A DNA stretch of 42,005 nt, taken from the NCBI GenBank assembly GCA_016178945.1, contig JACOSH010000422.1, positions 1-42,005 on the forward strand, given 5' to 3'. Positions 24,488 to 33,156 of this stretch are shown in pieces; the first letter of the stretch is position 1; each line of letters starts with the position of its first letter. The notes beneath the pieces were generated by a model. It had not been told where the DNA came from. It worked only from the letters and a program-made list of their open reading frames with translations, and ran no database searches. Source of the stretch: Acidobacteriota bacterium. GTDB lineage: Bacteria > Acidobacteriota > Terriglobia > Bryobacterales > Bryobacteraceae. The translations under genes and the position numbers were made by a program.

Positions 24488-26413
24488 GTGGCCCTGGCCG
24501 TCGCGGTGTGGACCGGAGAGAGCGGCGCCTGGCCGCTGAAGCTGGCGCCCTTTTCGATCCCGCCGTTCCGCGCGCTGTTCATGAACGAACACGGCGACTT
24601 CTTCGCGGGGACGCCGGATGCCGTGGCGCGCCACGCCGGGCGGCGCCTGCGTGACGGCGCGCATTCGGCCCGGAACCGGTTCCACGACCTGGCCCGCGGA
24701 GCGAGCCTCTGGCTGTTCGCCCTGGCGGCCCAGCGTTTCGCATTCCTGTCTCGCGCCGCCCGCCGTCACTGGCGATGGAACGAGCTGGCGCCCACAGTCG
24801 AAGCTTCCAGTTGCCGCTGGATCTTGTTTCTGGAAGGAGACGCCGAGACCCCGGTCGGCGACATGCTTCCGCTGTTCGACGATCCCCGCACCTTTGCGGT
24901 CTCGCGTCAGATCGACTACCGCGACTGGAACCTGGGTCTGTTCGCCCGCGCGCCCTTCCGCCCGCTCCAGCCGGGCGAAGCCAGTCAAACCCTGGCGCCA
25001 TTGTCGACCGCGATCCTGGTGGACCGTTCCAAGCTGCTGGCCCTGGGCATTCCCAAGACGGTGGTCCCGGGCTCCGCATGGCTGGAGCTGTTCTGGATGG
25101 CCGCCGCCGCGGGCTGGCGCTGCTTTAGCGTGGGGCAGAGCCACGAGCTGCCGGAGTCCTCCGACTGGCCCTACGAGGAAGCCGAATTCGTCACCCGGGT
25201 CCTTGCCGATCCCGCGCTCCGCAAGCTGGGCCCCGGCCGGCCCGGCCTGTCCCGAGGCAGCATCGCTTTCGCCCCGCACCTCGCGCAGCCACCGCGCGGA
25301 TTGCCGCGCGTGCTGATCGTCTCGCCCTATCTGCCTTACCCACTGTCCCACGGCGGCGCGGTCCGCATCTACAATCTCTGCAAAGCCCTCGCCGGCCGCG
25401 TCGACTTCCTGCTGGCCTGTTTCCGCGAGAAAAACGAGCCGGTCCACTACGACAGGCTCCATGAGGTCTTCCGCGAGGTATACGTAGTGGATCGCGACGA
25501 GCGCGCCTTGGGCGATAAGCGCCTGCCGCGGCAGGTCAGGGAACATCAGTCGGAGAGTCTGCGGGATCTCATCGGTCAACTGCGGTTCGACTATCTGCAA
25601 GTGGAATTCGCGCACTTGGCGGAATTCCATGTCCCGGATGTTCCCTCGATCCTGGTGGAGCATGATCTGACCTTCACGCTCTACCGCCAGCTCGGCGAAC
25701 GGGAAGAGTCCAGCCGCTGGCTGGAGTTCGAACGAAAATGGCTGCGCATCTACTCGACCGTCTGGACGATGTCGGAACCGGATCGCGCCCTGGCGATCGC
25801 CGAGGGCAGCCCCGAGGATCGCACCCTGGTGATTCCTAACGGGGTCGACATCGAGCGCTTCACGCCGCAACTCCGTCCGGAGGGCCCGCCCGAGATCCTC
25901 TACGTGGGCTCGTTCCGCCATCGTCCCAACCTCCTGGGCTTCGACACGCTTCGCCGCGAGATTCTGCCGCGCGTCTGGCGTCGCTGCCCGGAGGCGCGCC
26001 TGTGCGTGGTGGCCGGACCTGACCACCTGCATTATTGGCGCGAGTCCGGGAATCTCGACCCGCGCATCGAAGTTCACGGCTTCGTGGAGGACCTGCGCCC
26101 GCTCTACGCCAAGGCGTCCGCGGTGGCCGTGCCTCTGGAGGTCTCGGCGGGAACCAATATCAAGGTGATGGAGGCGATGGCCTGCGGCCGCGCAGTGGTC
26201 TCCACGCCCGTGGGGTGCCAGGGACTCGGTCTCATCGACGGCGCCGACGCCCTGATCCGCGCGGGCTGGGAGGATTTCGCCGCGGCGCTGTGCGATCTTC
26301 TGGAAGACTCAAGGCTGCGCGAGCGGATCGCGGCCGCGGCGCGCCAGACCGTGGAGCAGCGTTTCAGTTGGAAGGCGATCGCCGAAAGGGCCTGGCAGTG
26401 CTATGCGGGATAA
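24488..26413 (+). CDS. Glycosyltransferase, degenerate GT2 + GT4 (main part of interrupted gene)
   Basis: The frame is open from 24437; GTG 24488 is the first usable start and ATG 24581 the first ATG, neither with a Shine-Dalgarno. Three parts follow: the rest of the N-terminal domain (LKLAPFSIPPFRALFMNEHG, compare FNENLDSF at 9400), a short remnant-like GT2 region (RWILFLEGDAETPVGDMLPL, STAILVDRSKLLALGIPKT, LFWMAAAAGWRCFSVG) that lacks a recognisable N-terminal nucleotide-binding strand, and a complete GT4 domain (VSPYLPYPLSHGGAVRIYNL, ILVEHDLTFTLYRQL, IPNGVDIERF, VSAGTNIKVMEAMACGRAVV). The GT4 part looks intact and under selection. It is probably an enzyme of surface glycan assembly if expressed. 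Its last 11 bases overlap the next glycosyltransferase. Confidence 0.8.
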   Translation: MALAVAVWTGESGAWPLKLAPFSIPPFRALFMNEHGDFFAGTPDAVARHAGRRLRDGAHSARNRFHDLARGASLWLFALAAQRFAFLSRAARRHWRWNELAPTVEASSCRWILFLEGDAETPVGDMLPLFDDPRTFAVSRQIDYRDWNLGLFARAPFRPLQPGEASQTLAPLSTAILVDRSKLLALGIPKTVVPGSAWLELFWMAAAAGWRCFSVGQSHELPESSDWPYEEAEFVTRVLADPALRKLGPGRPGLSRGSIAFAPHLAQPPRGLPRVLIVSPYLPYPLSHGGAVRIYNLCKALAGRVDFLLACFREKNEPVHYDRLHEVFREVYVVDRDERALGDKRLPRQVREHQSESLRDLIGQLRFDYLQVEFAHLAEFHVPDVPSILVEHDLTFTLYRQLGEREESSRWLEFERKWLRIYSTVWTMSEPDRALAIAEGSPEDRTLVIPNGVDIERFTPQLRPEGPPEILYVGSFRHRPNLLGFDTLRREILPRVWRRCPEARLCVVAGPDHLHYWRESGNLDPRIEVHGFVEDLRPLYAKASAVAVPLEVSAGTNIKVMEAMACGRAVVSTPVGCQGLGLIDGADALIRAGWEDFAAALCDLLEDSRLRERIAAAARQTVEQRFSWKAIAERAWQCYAG

Positions 26414-28061
26414 GCTAAGATCCCTGCTCTTCGGCCTGCTGGGCAAAGACCCGGAAGCGGTGGTGGTGAGCTTCTGGACCGGGGAAGACGCGCTGGCCCG
26501 CCGCATGGTCGAAGAGGTCCGCTCCCTGGTCCCCGATCGCCGCCACTTCGTGGTATGGAGCCGCGTGGGGCAGATCCCCGACCTGCCCGAACGAATCACT
26601 CCCGTCATCCTCCCGCCGGGCCCGGATCTCTACCTCCGCCTCCGCCGGGCTTTCCGCGACAAGCGGATCGGCCTTGCCCCGGTGCTTTTCACGGACCAAC
26701 CCGACCCCCTGCGCCGCGCGGCCGTCTGCCTCGCCCCCAGCAGAATTCTGGCCTACAACCGCCACCTCGAGCGCCACCACCTGCGTCCCAGCACCGCCAT
26801 CGCCTCCTGGCTGTTCCTTCGCGGCGTGCCGCTCGACCGCATCTTCCTGCGCCCCTGGAGCCGGAACCTCGTCTCGACGAACTGTCAAATCGTCGACGGC
26901 CGCCCGTTCGATCCGGCCCGCCGCCGTCTCGCCGTGCTGTCTCCCTATTTTCCGTACCCGTTGTCGCACGGCGGCGCGGTCCGGATCTATCACTTGCTGC
27001 GCGAAACCGCGCGCGAGTTCGACATCCTGCTCTACGCGTTCGCCCGGAATCCCCAGCAGCAGGAGTTCGAGCCGCTGCGCGAGTTCTGCTCGAAGATCCT
27101 GGTCGCCGAGCCGGTCGAGTACAAGAAGCCGCGCTGGTCCACGCTGCGCCCACCGGAAGCCGGCGAGTACGACTCGCCCGTGATGCGCCGCCTGCTGCGC
27201 GAACAGCAGTACGACCTGCTGCAAGTCGAGTACACGCAGCTTGCGCCCTACGGAGGCGACATCCTGGTGGAGCACGACGTCACCTGGGACCTGTACGCCC
27301 AAGTGCACCGGCAAAGGCGCACGCTCTCCTCCTGGTGGGACTACTTCCGATGGAAGCTTTTCGAAACCCGGGCCGTGCGCCGGTTCCCGCAGGTGATCGC
27401 GATGTCAGCCAAGGATGCCGCGCTGCTGGGCAGAGGCCACATCATCCCCAACGGCGTCGATCTGGAGCGATTCCGCCCGGAGCCGGAGCGGCCCGGCATG
27501 CGGCTGCTATTTGTCGGCTCCTTCAACCACTTTCCGAATATTGAGGCCTTTCGCTTTTTCGCGGGCCAGGTCTGGCCGGCCCTCCGCGCGCGGTTCCCCG
27601 AGATGACCCTCACGGCGGTGGCCGGACGCGATCATCTTCTCTACTGGCGCCGCTTCACCGGCCTGCCGGCGCCGGACCCGCCGGTGCTCGACTTCGTCCG
27701 TGACGTCCGGCCCCTGTATGTGGAAGCCAACCTGGTGATCGTGCCCACCACCGTCTCGGCCGGCACCAACCTCAAGGTCCTGGAAGCGATGGCGATGGAG
27801 CGCGCCGTGGTGTCGACTCCCAGCGGCTGCGCGGGTCTGGGCCTCCAGCACGGGCACAGCGTCTGGATCGCTGACACCGCAGCCGCCTTCGTGGACGGTG
27901 TGGCCAAGCTGGCGGCAGATCCGGCCGAGAGACAGCGCCTGGCTCGCGCCGCCCGCGCTATCGCGGAACGGGATTTCGACTGGAGGGCGGTGGGGCGGAA
28001 GCAGCGGGCGCTGCTTGCAGGTATTCCAACATCGCCGCGACCGCCCGGCCGCGATGGCTGA
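26403..28061 (+). CDS. Glycosyltransferase, N-terminal domain + GT4 (no GT2)
   Basis: 552 residues from ATG 26403, overlapping the previous gene by 11 bp, so coupled. Residues 1-165 are the N-terminal domain shared with 9400 and 24239 (AVVVSFWTGEDALARRMVEE, RDKRIGLAPVLFTDQPDPLR, ILAYNRHLERHHLRP). A GT4 GT-B fold follows directly from about 176: LSPYFPYPLSHGGAVRIYHL, ILVEHDVTWDLYAQV, IIPNGVDLERFRPE, FVGSFNHFPNIEAF, VSAGTNLKVLEAMAMERAVV. The central GT2 domain of the 9400 protein is absent. Likely a glycan-assembly transferase; donor unknown. Its last 104 bases lie opposite the 3' end of rdgB. Confidence 0.87.
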   Translation: MRDKLRSLLFGLLGKDPEAVVVSFWTGEDALARRMVEEVRSLVPDRRHFVVWSRVGQIPDLPERITPVILPPGPDLYLRLRRAFRDKRIGLAPVLFTDQPDPLRRAAVCLAPSRILAYNRHLERHHLRPSTAIASWLFLRGVPLDRIFLRPWSRNLVSTNCQIVDGRPFDPARRRLAVLSPYFPYPLSHGGAVRIYHLLRETAREFDILLYAFARNPQQQEFEPLREFCSKILVAEPVEYKKPRWSTLRPPEAGEYDSPVMRRLLREQQYDLLQVEYTQLAPYGGDILVEHDVTWDLYAQVHRQRRTLSSWWDYFRWKLFETRAVRRFPQVIAMSAKDAALLGRGHIIPNGVDLERFRPEPERPGMRLLFVGSFNHFPNIEAFRFFAGQVWPALRARFPEMTLTAVAGRDHLLYWRRFTGLPAPDPPVLDFVRDVRPLYVEANLVIVPTTVSAGTNLKVLEAMAMERAVVSTPSGCAGLGLQHGHSVWIADTAAAFVDGVAKLAADPAERQRLARAARAIAERDFDWRAVGRKQRALLAGIPTSPRPPGRDG

Positions 28062-28578
28062 CTTCCAGTTTCTGCTCCGGCGTGGCTTCGGCAAACGTGC
28101 ACCCGAGGGGAGGATAGAAGAAATGCGGGTCGTACCCAAAACCGTTGACGCCGCGCGGCTCATCGACAATCTCGCCCTCGACTTCGCCGCGGAACGTGCG
28201 CAGGAGCCGTCCCTGTTCAGCCAGCGCGAGCACGCAGACGTACCGCGCCCGGCGGTCCTTGACGCGGCCCAGCAGCTCGACCAGGCGGCGGTTGTTCTGG
28301 GCGTCGTTTCCGGCCCAGCGTGCCGACCGCACGCCGGGCGCGCCCCCCAGCGCAACAACTTCCAGGCCCGAGTCTTCGGCGAACAGCAGCCCGGCGGCGT
28401 GCGGGCTATAGTAGACCGCCTTCTGGACGGCATTCTCTTCGAAGGTCGCGCCCGTCTCCTGGCAGGGCGGAATGCCGGACAGCGGCGCGAACCGCCAATC
28501 GCCGCGGCCCAGACGGCGCGCCGCCAGCTCAAACTCCCTCAACTTGCCGGGATTGCTGGTCGCGCAGTACAGCCTCAC
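27958..28578 (-). CDS. rdgB: XTP/dITP pyrophosphatase (RdgB/HAM1)
   Basis: 206 residues. House-cleaning nucleotidase that hydrolyses dITP, XTP and ITP to monophosphates. Family motifs are all present: SNPGKLREF near the start, [40 protein letters not shown] and SHRGRA. The start is GTG 28578, overlapping the rph stop as GTGA, so the rph-rdgB pair is translationally coupled. The last 34 codons, which include the conserved SHRGRA, overlap the end of the convergent glycosyltransferase gene on the other strand; the final 20 residues (rich in Pro, Ala and Ser) extend past the usual end of the family. Confidence 0.95.
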   Translation of the reverse strand: MRLYCATSNPGKLREFELAARRLGRGDWRFAPLSGIPPCQETGATFEENAVQKAVYYSPHAAGLLFAEDSGLEVVALGGAPGVRSARWAGNDAQNNRRLVELLGRVKDRRARYVCVLALAEQGRLLRTFRGEVEGEIVDEPRGVNGFGYDPHFFYPPLGCTFAEATPEQKLEVSHRGRAVAAMLEYLQAAPAASAPPPSSRNPVPR

Positions 28579-29297
28579 CCGATCTTCACCACGGCCTTCT
28601 GGATCTCCAGCAGTTGGGCGATGCCCTGCCGCGCCAGCGCCAGCAGGCTGGACATCTGCGCGTCGTCGAAGGTCTCATGCTCGCCGGTGGCCTGCACTTC
28701 GATGAAACGTCCCCGGCCGGTCATCACCACGTTCATGTCGACGTCCGCGCGGGAGTCCTCTTCGTAGCAGAGATCCAGCGCCGGCTTGCCCTGGACGATG
28801 CCGACGCTGGTGGCCGCCACGTAGTCCTTCAGAGGCGGCCGCTTGAGCACGCCGAACTGCACCAGTTGCTGCAAGGCGATAGCCATGGCGACACAGGCGC
28901 CGGTGATGGCCGCCGTTCGCGTTCCCCCGTCGGCCTGGAACACGTCGCAGTCCAGCGTGATGGTGCGTTCTCCCAAGGCGCTCAAATCCATCACCGCCCG
29001 CAGCGATCGCCCGATCAGCCGCTGGATCTCATGCGTGCGGCCGGACATCCTTCCCTTGGTTACTTCACGCGGCGTGCGCTGCTGGGTGGCGCGCGGCAGC
29101 ATCGAGTACTCGGCGGTCACCCAGCCCTTGCCCGACCCCCGCAGAAAGGCCGGCACGCCCTCTTCCACGCTCGCCGCGCACAGCACGCGCGTGTTGCCCA
29201 CCGAGATCAGGGCCGAGCCTTCGGCCGTCACCAGGTAGCCGGTTTGGATGTCCACCGGACGCATCTGGTCCGGCAGGCGCTGGTCGCTTCGCATCAT
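28575..29297 (-). CDS. rph: Ribonuclease PH
   Basis: 240 residues from ATG 29297 (ATG 29294 is equally possible); upstream extension of the frame is a shadow of neighbouring sequence. A phosphorolytic 3'-5' exoribonuclease that trims tRNA 3' ends. Motifs: [96 protein letters not shown] and [20 protein letters not shown]. The length is exactly that of the family. AAGGAG lies about 12 nt upstream. It sits between the 44-residue membrane protein gene and rdgB, a common rph-rdgB pairing. Confidence 0.97.
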   Translation of the reverse strand: MMRSDQRLPDQMRPVDIQTGYLVTAEGSALISVGNTRVLCAASVEEGVPAFLRGSGKGWVTAEYSMLPRATQQRTPREVTKGRMSGRTHEIQRLIGRSLRAVMDLSALGERTITLDCDVFQADGGTRTAAITGACVAMAIALQQLVQFGVLKRPPLKDYVAATSVGIVQGKPALDLCYEEDSRADVDMNVVMTGRGRFIEVQATGEHETFDDAQMSSLLALARQGIAQLLEIQKAVVKIG

Positions 29298-29317
29298 GAA
29301 TGACTTTGGCTCCTTGT

Positions 29318-29452
29318 TCAACTCGACTTGATCATCATGTAGAACAGCAGGGACAACAGGAGCAGCCCCGAAATCAGCAGGATCAGACAGGGAACCCCGG
29401 CGCGCGGCGCCGCGATCTTGGCCTTTCCCCTGGCTGCCTTGAACTTGGCCAT
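29318..29452 (-). CDS. Small membrane protein of 44 residues, function unknown
   Basis: ATG 29452 to TGA 29318-29320. The product has a basic N-terminus ([19 protein letters not shown]) and a single hydrophobic segment ([18 protein letters not shown]) ending with IKSS, a typical single-span small membrane protein, N-in by the positive-inside rule. No family is recognised. There is no Shine-Dalgarno; TACCAT, at the centre of the palindrome GGATGGTACCATCC (29458-29471), lies seven nucleotides before the ATG. The stop is 20 bp before rph, so it would lead the rph-rdgB transcript. Composition and position support a real gene. Confidence 0.6.
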   Translation of the reverse strand: MAKFKAARGKAKIAAPRAGVPCLILLISGLLLLSLLFYMMIKSS

Positions 29453-29488
29453 CAACAGGATGGTACCATCCGAGGCCCGCGTCGCGTT

Positions 29489-31372
29489 CTATCGGCAGTG
29501 GGCCGCGGCTTGGCGGAAGAACTCGTCCAGCGCCGCCAGCGACTTCTCCCAAAGATCCTTGATCAGAATCGCCACCACCTGACGCCCGCGCTGCTCCAGC
29601 GCCAGCTTGGTGGCCAGAAACTGGGTCTGGTGATAGCCGGCGTCGTAGCCGATCGAAGGAATCCGCGCCGGCTTCTCCGCCAGGAGAATCGTGGAAAAGC
29701 ACTTGCCGTGTCCGATGATCATCTCGTGATAGGAATGATTCATGGCGGGACCTTCATAGACATCGACGGGCATCTTGAGCCGCGCGCGGAACACACGCTC
29801 GGCCGCGCGCTCCAGAGACTTGCGCAGGAGCCGCCCGCGCTCGCAGTAGCGCGTGTCGCCGAAGTAGGTCAACTCGCCGTACTCCACCCGCCGCTCGCCG
29901 GCCAGACGCCTTAGCAGCGAGGCGTAAATGGCCGGAGCGCCGCCCGCCGGCGCGCCCGGCCCGCAGGCGACCTGGTCGTAGCACAACGTCACCGCGCCTC
30001 TCCAGGTAGCCTTCCGCGGCGAGCGGACCATCGACTGCCAGGCCCGGGTGTTCTCCACGCCGCCCGCCTTGCAGGCCTCTTCGAACAAGCGTCCCGTGAG
30101 GGTCTTGTACAACTCCACGCTGGGCTGCGTGACGAAGTTCATCCTCCGCAGAACGCCCAGCCCGCACACGGCATAGTGCACGAACTGCATGTAATGCGAC
30201 AGGGGAACGCCCGCGGGCAGCGTGAGAACGGCCAGGGGGTAGCCCGCCCGCCGGATCTTTTGCGCCTCCTGGCTGCCCGCGCCTTTGAACTGCACGGCCA
30301 GGAACATCCGGTCTTGCAGCGGGTCCTTGGGCGCGCGGTAGTTGGCCAGCCGGATTCTCTCCTGGATCACGACCTTCAGGCCGATGGCCTCGCTCTTGCC
30401 CAGGCTCTCCTCGAAGTCCTGCTTGGTCCACAGCGCCGCGCCGGCCCACGGCTTCGGCAGGATGAGCGTCAGCTTGTCGCGCCCGGCCTCGGCCTGCGCG
30501 TGCACGAAGGCCGAGAGTTTCCAGGCCGTGTGAATCTCCTCGTCGGTGAGGCACGCGCCCCGGATCCAGGCCTGAAGATCCACGCCCGCCAGCGCCAGCG
30601 GATAGAGCGCGCCGCGGGTCAGCGGAGCGCTGTGACGTCCCGCCGTGGTGTTGTCATTGTCGGGCTGCAGCTCGATCTTGCGATAGCCGCGCCGGGAGGC
30701 GAACTGATCGAGCAGGGAGCCGGGCAGCGTCATGTAGACGAAGTTCGGGCGCGAGTCGATGCGATGCTGCTCGTAGAGCGCGGAGAGCTTTTCCAGGTTG
30801 ACGACCGGTTCGTAGGAGGTCATCCCCATGGCCATGCCGACCACCAGCGTCGAGCGCAGCAGCGAGGGCGGATCTTCCGTGGATCCTCTCGCCATATCGG
30901 CCAGGATGCACTTGAGCTTGGCAGGGTCGGTCGAATCCAGCGCGTAGCAGCGCGGGCTGCGCCGCAGCAACCCCACGGCGTTGTACATCGACTTGTCTTC
31001 CACCGAGCCGCCCATCCCGGCCCAGATGAGGAACCGCAGGCGCGCCTGGTGCGTCTCGCGGATGCGCCGGCGGATTTCTCCGGTCTCCTCCAGCACCTGG
31101 TCCGCCCATTCGGGATGCTGCCGCGCCTGCCAGCTCAGATTGAGCACGCCATAGGAATTCTTGGTGACGCGGCCGGCGCGGTCGGTCTCGACGCCGATCT
31201 CGACCAGCGGATCGGTCGCGTCCAGCGCGGACAGGCCGCCGCTGCGCGCGCGTCCGTCGATCTCGCGCAATCGTTCCAGCACTTTTTCGCGGCTGAATCG
31301 GTGGAAATGCGCATCCGTTGCAGCGGGGGTGTCGTGGAACAGCGAAAGCTGCACTATCAAGTTGTAACCCAT
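29489..31372 (-). CDS. Glucose-6-phosphate isomerase-like protein
   Basis: Up to 627 residues. Two SIS-type sugar-isomerase folds are recognisable: [20 protein letters not shown] (the G-x-GGS loop) with YALDSTDP and the second half beginning near [13 protein letters not shown]. The C-terminal segment [20 protein letters not shown] is where phosphoglucose isomerases carry the catalytic region. Sequence is divergent from classical Pgi (about 550 residues) and longer. It probably interconverts glucose-6-phosphate and fructose-6-phosphate, but could be a related sugar-phosphate isomerase or transaldolase-fused type. The start is ATG 31372 or GTG 31354; the latter is preceded by TACAAC six nucleotides upstream and gives an N-terminus [14 protein letters not shown] that looks more natural. 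It diverges from the lipoprotein gene with only 20 bp between starts. Confidence 0.75.
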   Translation of the reverse strand: MGYNLIVQLSLFHDTPAATDAHFHRFSREKVLERLREIDGRARSGGLSALDATDPLVEIGVETDRAGRVTKNSYGVLNLSWQARQHPEWADQVLEETGEIRRRIRETHQARLRFLIWAGMGGSVEDKSMYNAVGLLRRSPRCYALDSTDPAKLKCILADMARGSTEDPPSLLRSTLVVGMAMGMTSYEPVVNLEKLSALYEQHRIDSRPNFVYMTLPGSLLDQFASRRGYRKIELQPDNDNTTAGRHSAPLTRGALYPLALAGVDLQAWIRGACLTDEEIHTAWKLSAFVHAQAEAGRDKLTLILPKPWAGAALWTKQDFEESLGKSEAIGLKVVIQERIRLANYRAPKDPLQDRMFLAVQFKGAGSQEAQKIRRAGYPLAVLTLPAGVPLSHYMQFVHYAVCGLGVLRRMNFVTQPSVELYKTLTGRLFEEACKAGGVENTRAWQSMVRSPRKATWRGAVTLCYDQVACGPGAPAGGAPAIYASLLRRLAGERRVEYGELTYFGDTRYCERGRLLRKSLERAAERVFRARLKMPVDVYEGPAMNHSYHEMIIGHGKCFSTILLAEKPARIPSIGYDAGYHQTQFLATKLALEQRGRQVVAILIKDLWEKSLAALDEFFRQAAAHCR

Positions 31373-31377
31373 TTCGC

Positions 31378-31383
31378 TACAAT
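31378..31383 (+). promoter_or_regulatory. -10-like element for the lipoprotein gene
   Basis: TACAAT lies nine nucleotides before the ATG at 31393 in a 20-bp divergent gap, predicting a leader of only about 3 nt. A convincing -35 is not seen and would lie inside the pgi-like gene. Confidence 0.4.
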
Positions 31384-31392
31384 TTGTCGAAC

Positions 31393-31809
31393 ATGAACAA
31401 GACGTATCGGAGGCCGGGCGCCCTGGGGTTGCTCTTGCTGCTGGCGACGTGCTGCGGACGCCACGGGAGCGCTCCTTTCTCCTTTCCGCCGGAGCTGGCC
31501 GGGGCGTGGAAACTCACCGGCGTCGAGGAACGGGCCACCGGCTCGGGTCCGGAAGCGATGCGGCGCTTCGGGCCTCGACGCATCCGGCGCGCGGTATACG
31601 AAGGCGCCGGCAAGGTGGACGCCACCGTCTACGAGCTGGCCTCCGATGCGGGCGGCCTGGAACTCGAGCAGACCTGGAAGCCCGCAGCCGATACAGTGGC
31701 CTTCCACCGTGGGCGCTATTTCGCGGTCGTGCACTGGGAAGCCGCGGACCGGTCCGCAGTGAGTAACTTTGCGCGGGAGTTGGGCAAGCTGCTTGCGGCA
31801 AGCGACTAA
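31393..31809 (+). CDS. Small lipoprotein, DUF6599-like
   Basis: 138 residues from ATG 31393; earlier in-frame codons are antisense to the isomerase gene. A lipoprotein signal ends at a cysteine pair (GLLLLLATCCGRHG), so the mature protein is probably membrane-anchored. The rest (AWKLTGVEERATG, RRFGPRRIRRAVYEGAGKVD, ATVYELASDAGGLELEQTW, YFAVVHWEAADRSAVSNFAR) resembles in rhythm the acidobacterial DUF6599 proteins; that match is a guess from memory. No catalytic motif is seen. The barrel gene starts 81 bp downstream and could be on the same transcript. Confidence 0.7.
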   Translation: MNKTYRRPGALGLLLLLATCCGRHGSAPFSFPPELAGAWKLTGVEERATGSGPEAMRRFGPRRIRRAVYEGAGKVDATVYELASDAGGLELEQTWKPAADTVAFHRGRYFAVVHWEAADRSAVSNFARELGKLLAASD

Positions 31810-31890
31810 GGTGGGTGAAATCACGCAGCCGGAGGACGGCAGGCTCCTGAAAACCCGCTTTGGCAGACGAAGTGCATCCACACCGGCGTC

Positions 31891-33156
31891 ATGAAGCGTC
31901 TTCTGACGAGTGTTCTGCTCTTTGTCGCGCCAGTGTGGGGAGACGGCCTTCAACTGAAGTGGCTGCGACTGGGCGTCGAGTACCGCGTGAGAGTGGAAGG
32001 CCGTACCGCCTTTGGCTATCGTCCCGGCGCCGACGATGCCTATGCTCTGTCCCGGTTGCGGCTCAATATCGAGCTGAAGCCCACGCCCTGGCTGCAAATG
32101 TACGTGCAGGGTCAGGATTCGCGCGTCGGCTGGATAGACCCGGCGCGGGTGGGCCCGCTGTTCAAGGACACCATCGACTTGCGCCAGGCCTACCTCTACG
32201 TCCGCAACGGGGAAAAGGGCAGGTTCGGCCTGCGGGTTGGACGGCAGGAGTTGAACTTCGGCGTGCAACGGCTGGTCGGCCCGTTGGATTGGACGAATAC
32301 GGCGCGCAGCTTCGACGCCGCCCGCCTGGAGATCGGCGGCAAGAACGCCCGCGCCGACATCTTCGCCGCCTCGGTGGTCCGTATCGACCCCACGCATTTT
32401 GACAAGCGCCGCCCAGGCGAGAACTTCCACGGCATCTACTCCACCTTCCTGAAGGCAGTCCCCGAATCAGTACTGGAGCCCTATCTCTTCTACAAGACCA
32501 ATCCGCGCGTGGCCGGCGGCAGCCTGGGTTTGTACACGGCCGGGGCGCGCCTGGTCTCCAAGCCGGGATCGAAGAAGCTGTACGGGCTGGACTACTCCGC
32601 GGAAGCGGCGCGCCAGTGGGGACATTCCGGATCGAGCGGCGTCGGCGCCTGGGCTGGGTACGGCATTGCCGGATACACGCTGTCTCCGGTGCGCTGGACT
32701 CCGCGTTTCTCGGCCGAATACAGCTACGCTTCAGGCGACCGCTACCCGCGCGACGGCAAGATCGGGACCTTCGACAACCTGTATCCCACCAACCATCTCT
32801 TCTATGGGCTGGCCGACCTGGTGGCCTGGCAGAACATCCACAACCCGCGTCTGGGCCTGGACCTGAAGCCGCATAAGAAGATGAAAGTGGTCGTCGACCA
32901 CCACTGGTTCTGGCTGGCGAGCCGCTATGACCACCTGTACAACGCCGGGCTGGGAATTGCCGTGCGGGCGCCGCAGGGCGGCGCGCTGCATCGCGATATC
33001 GGGCGCGAGGCGGATCTGACCTGCGTCTATACGCTCTCTCCGAGGGGCAGTTTCGGCGCGGGCATCGGGCACTTGTTTCCAGGCAGGTTCCTGAAGGAAA
33101 ACACGCCCGGATCGAGCACCACGTTTCCGTACGTGTTCGCCAGCTTCAAGCTCTAG
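31891..33156 (+). CDS. Outer-membrane beta-barrel, alginate-export (AlgE-like) family
   Basis: 421 residues with a signal peptide (MKRLLTSVLLFVAPVWG). Alternating amphipathic strands with aromatic girdle residues run to the end, which closes with the outer-membrane terminal motif FPYVFASFKL. The central GRFGLRVGRQELNFGVQRLV and FDAARLEIGGKNARADIFAA and later KMKVVVDHHWFWLASRYDHL are characteristic of the alginate_exp family (PF13372 type). These porins let anionic or neutral sugars cross the outer membrane; the true substrate here is unknown. There is no Shine-Dalgarno before ATG 31891. The stop codon overlaps that of the convergent GT4 gene in CTAG. Confidence 0.85.
   Translation: MKRLLTSVLLFVAPVWGDGLQLKWLRLGVEYRVRVEGRTAFGYRPGADDAYALSRLRLNIELKPTPWLQMYVQGQDSRVGWIDPARVGPLFKDTIDLRQAYLYVRNGEKGRFGLRVGRQELNFGVQRLVGPLDWTNTARSFDAARLEIGGKNARADIFAASVVRIDPTHFDKRRPGENFHGIYSTFLKAVPESVLEPYLFYKTNPRVAGGSLGLYTAGARLVSKPGSKKLYGLDYSAEAARQWGHSGSSGVGAWAGYGIAGYTLSPVRWTPRFSAEYSYASGDRYPRDGKIGTFDNLYPTNHLFYGLADLVAWQNIHNPRLGLDLKPHKKMKVVVDHHWFWLASRYDHLYNAGLGIAVRAPQGGALHRDIGREADLTCVYTLSPRGSFGAGIGHLFPGRFLKENTPGSSTTFPYVFASFKL

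Noticed and set aside
31810-31890. Gap with short stems and complementary ends resembling a tRNA or structured RNA
   Set aside because: No T-loop (GGTTCGA-type), no paired anticodon stem and only four clean acceptor pairs; nothing else recognised in it.
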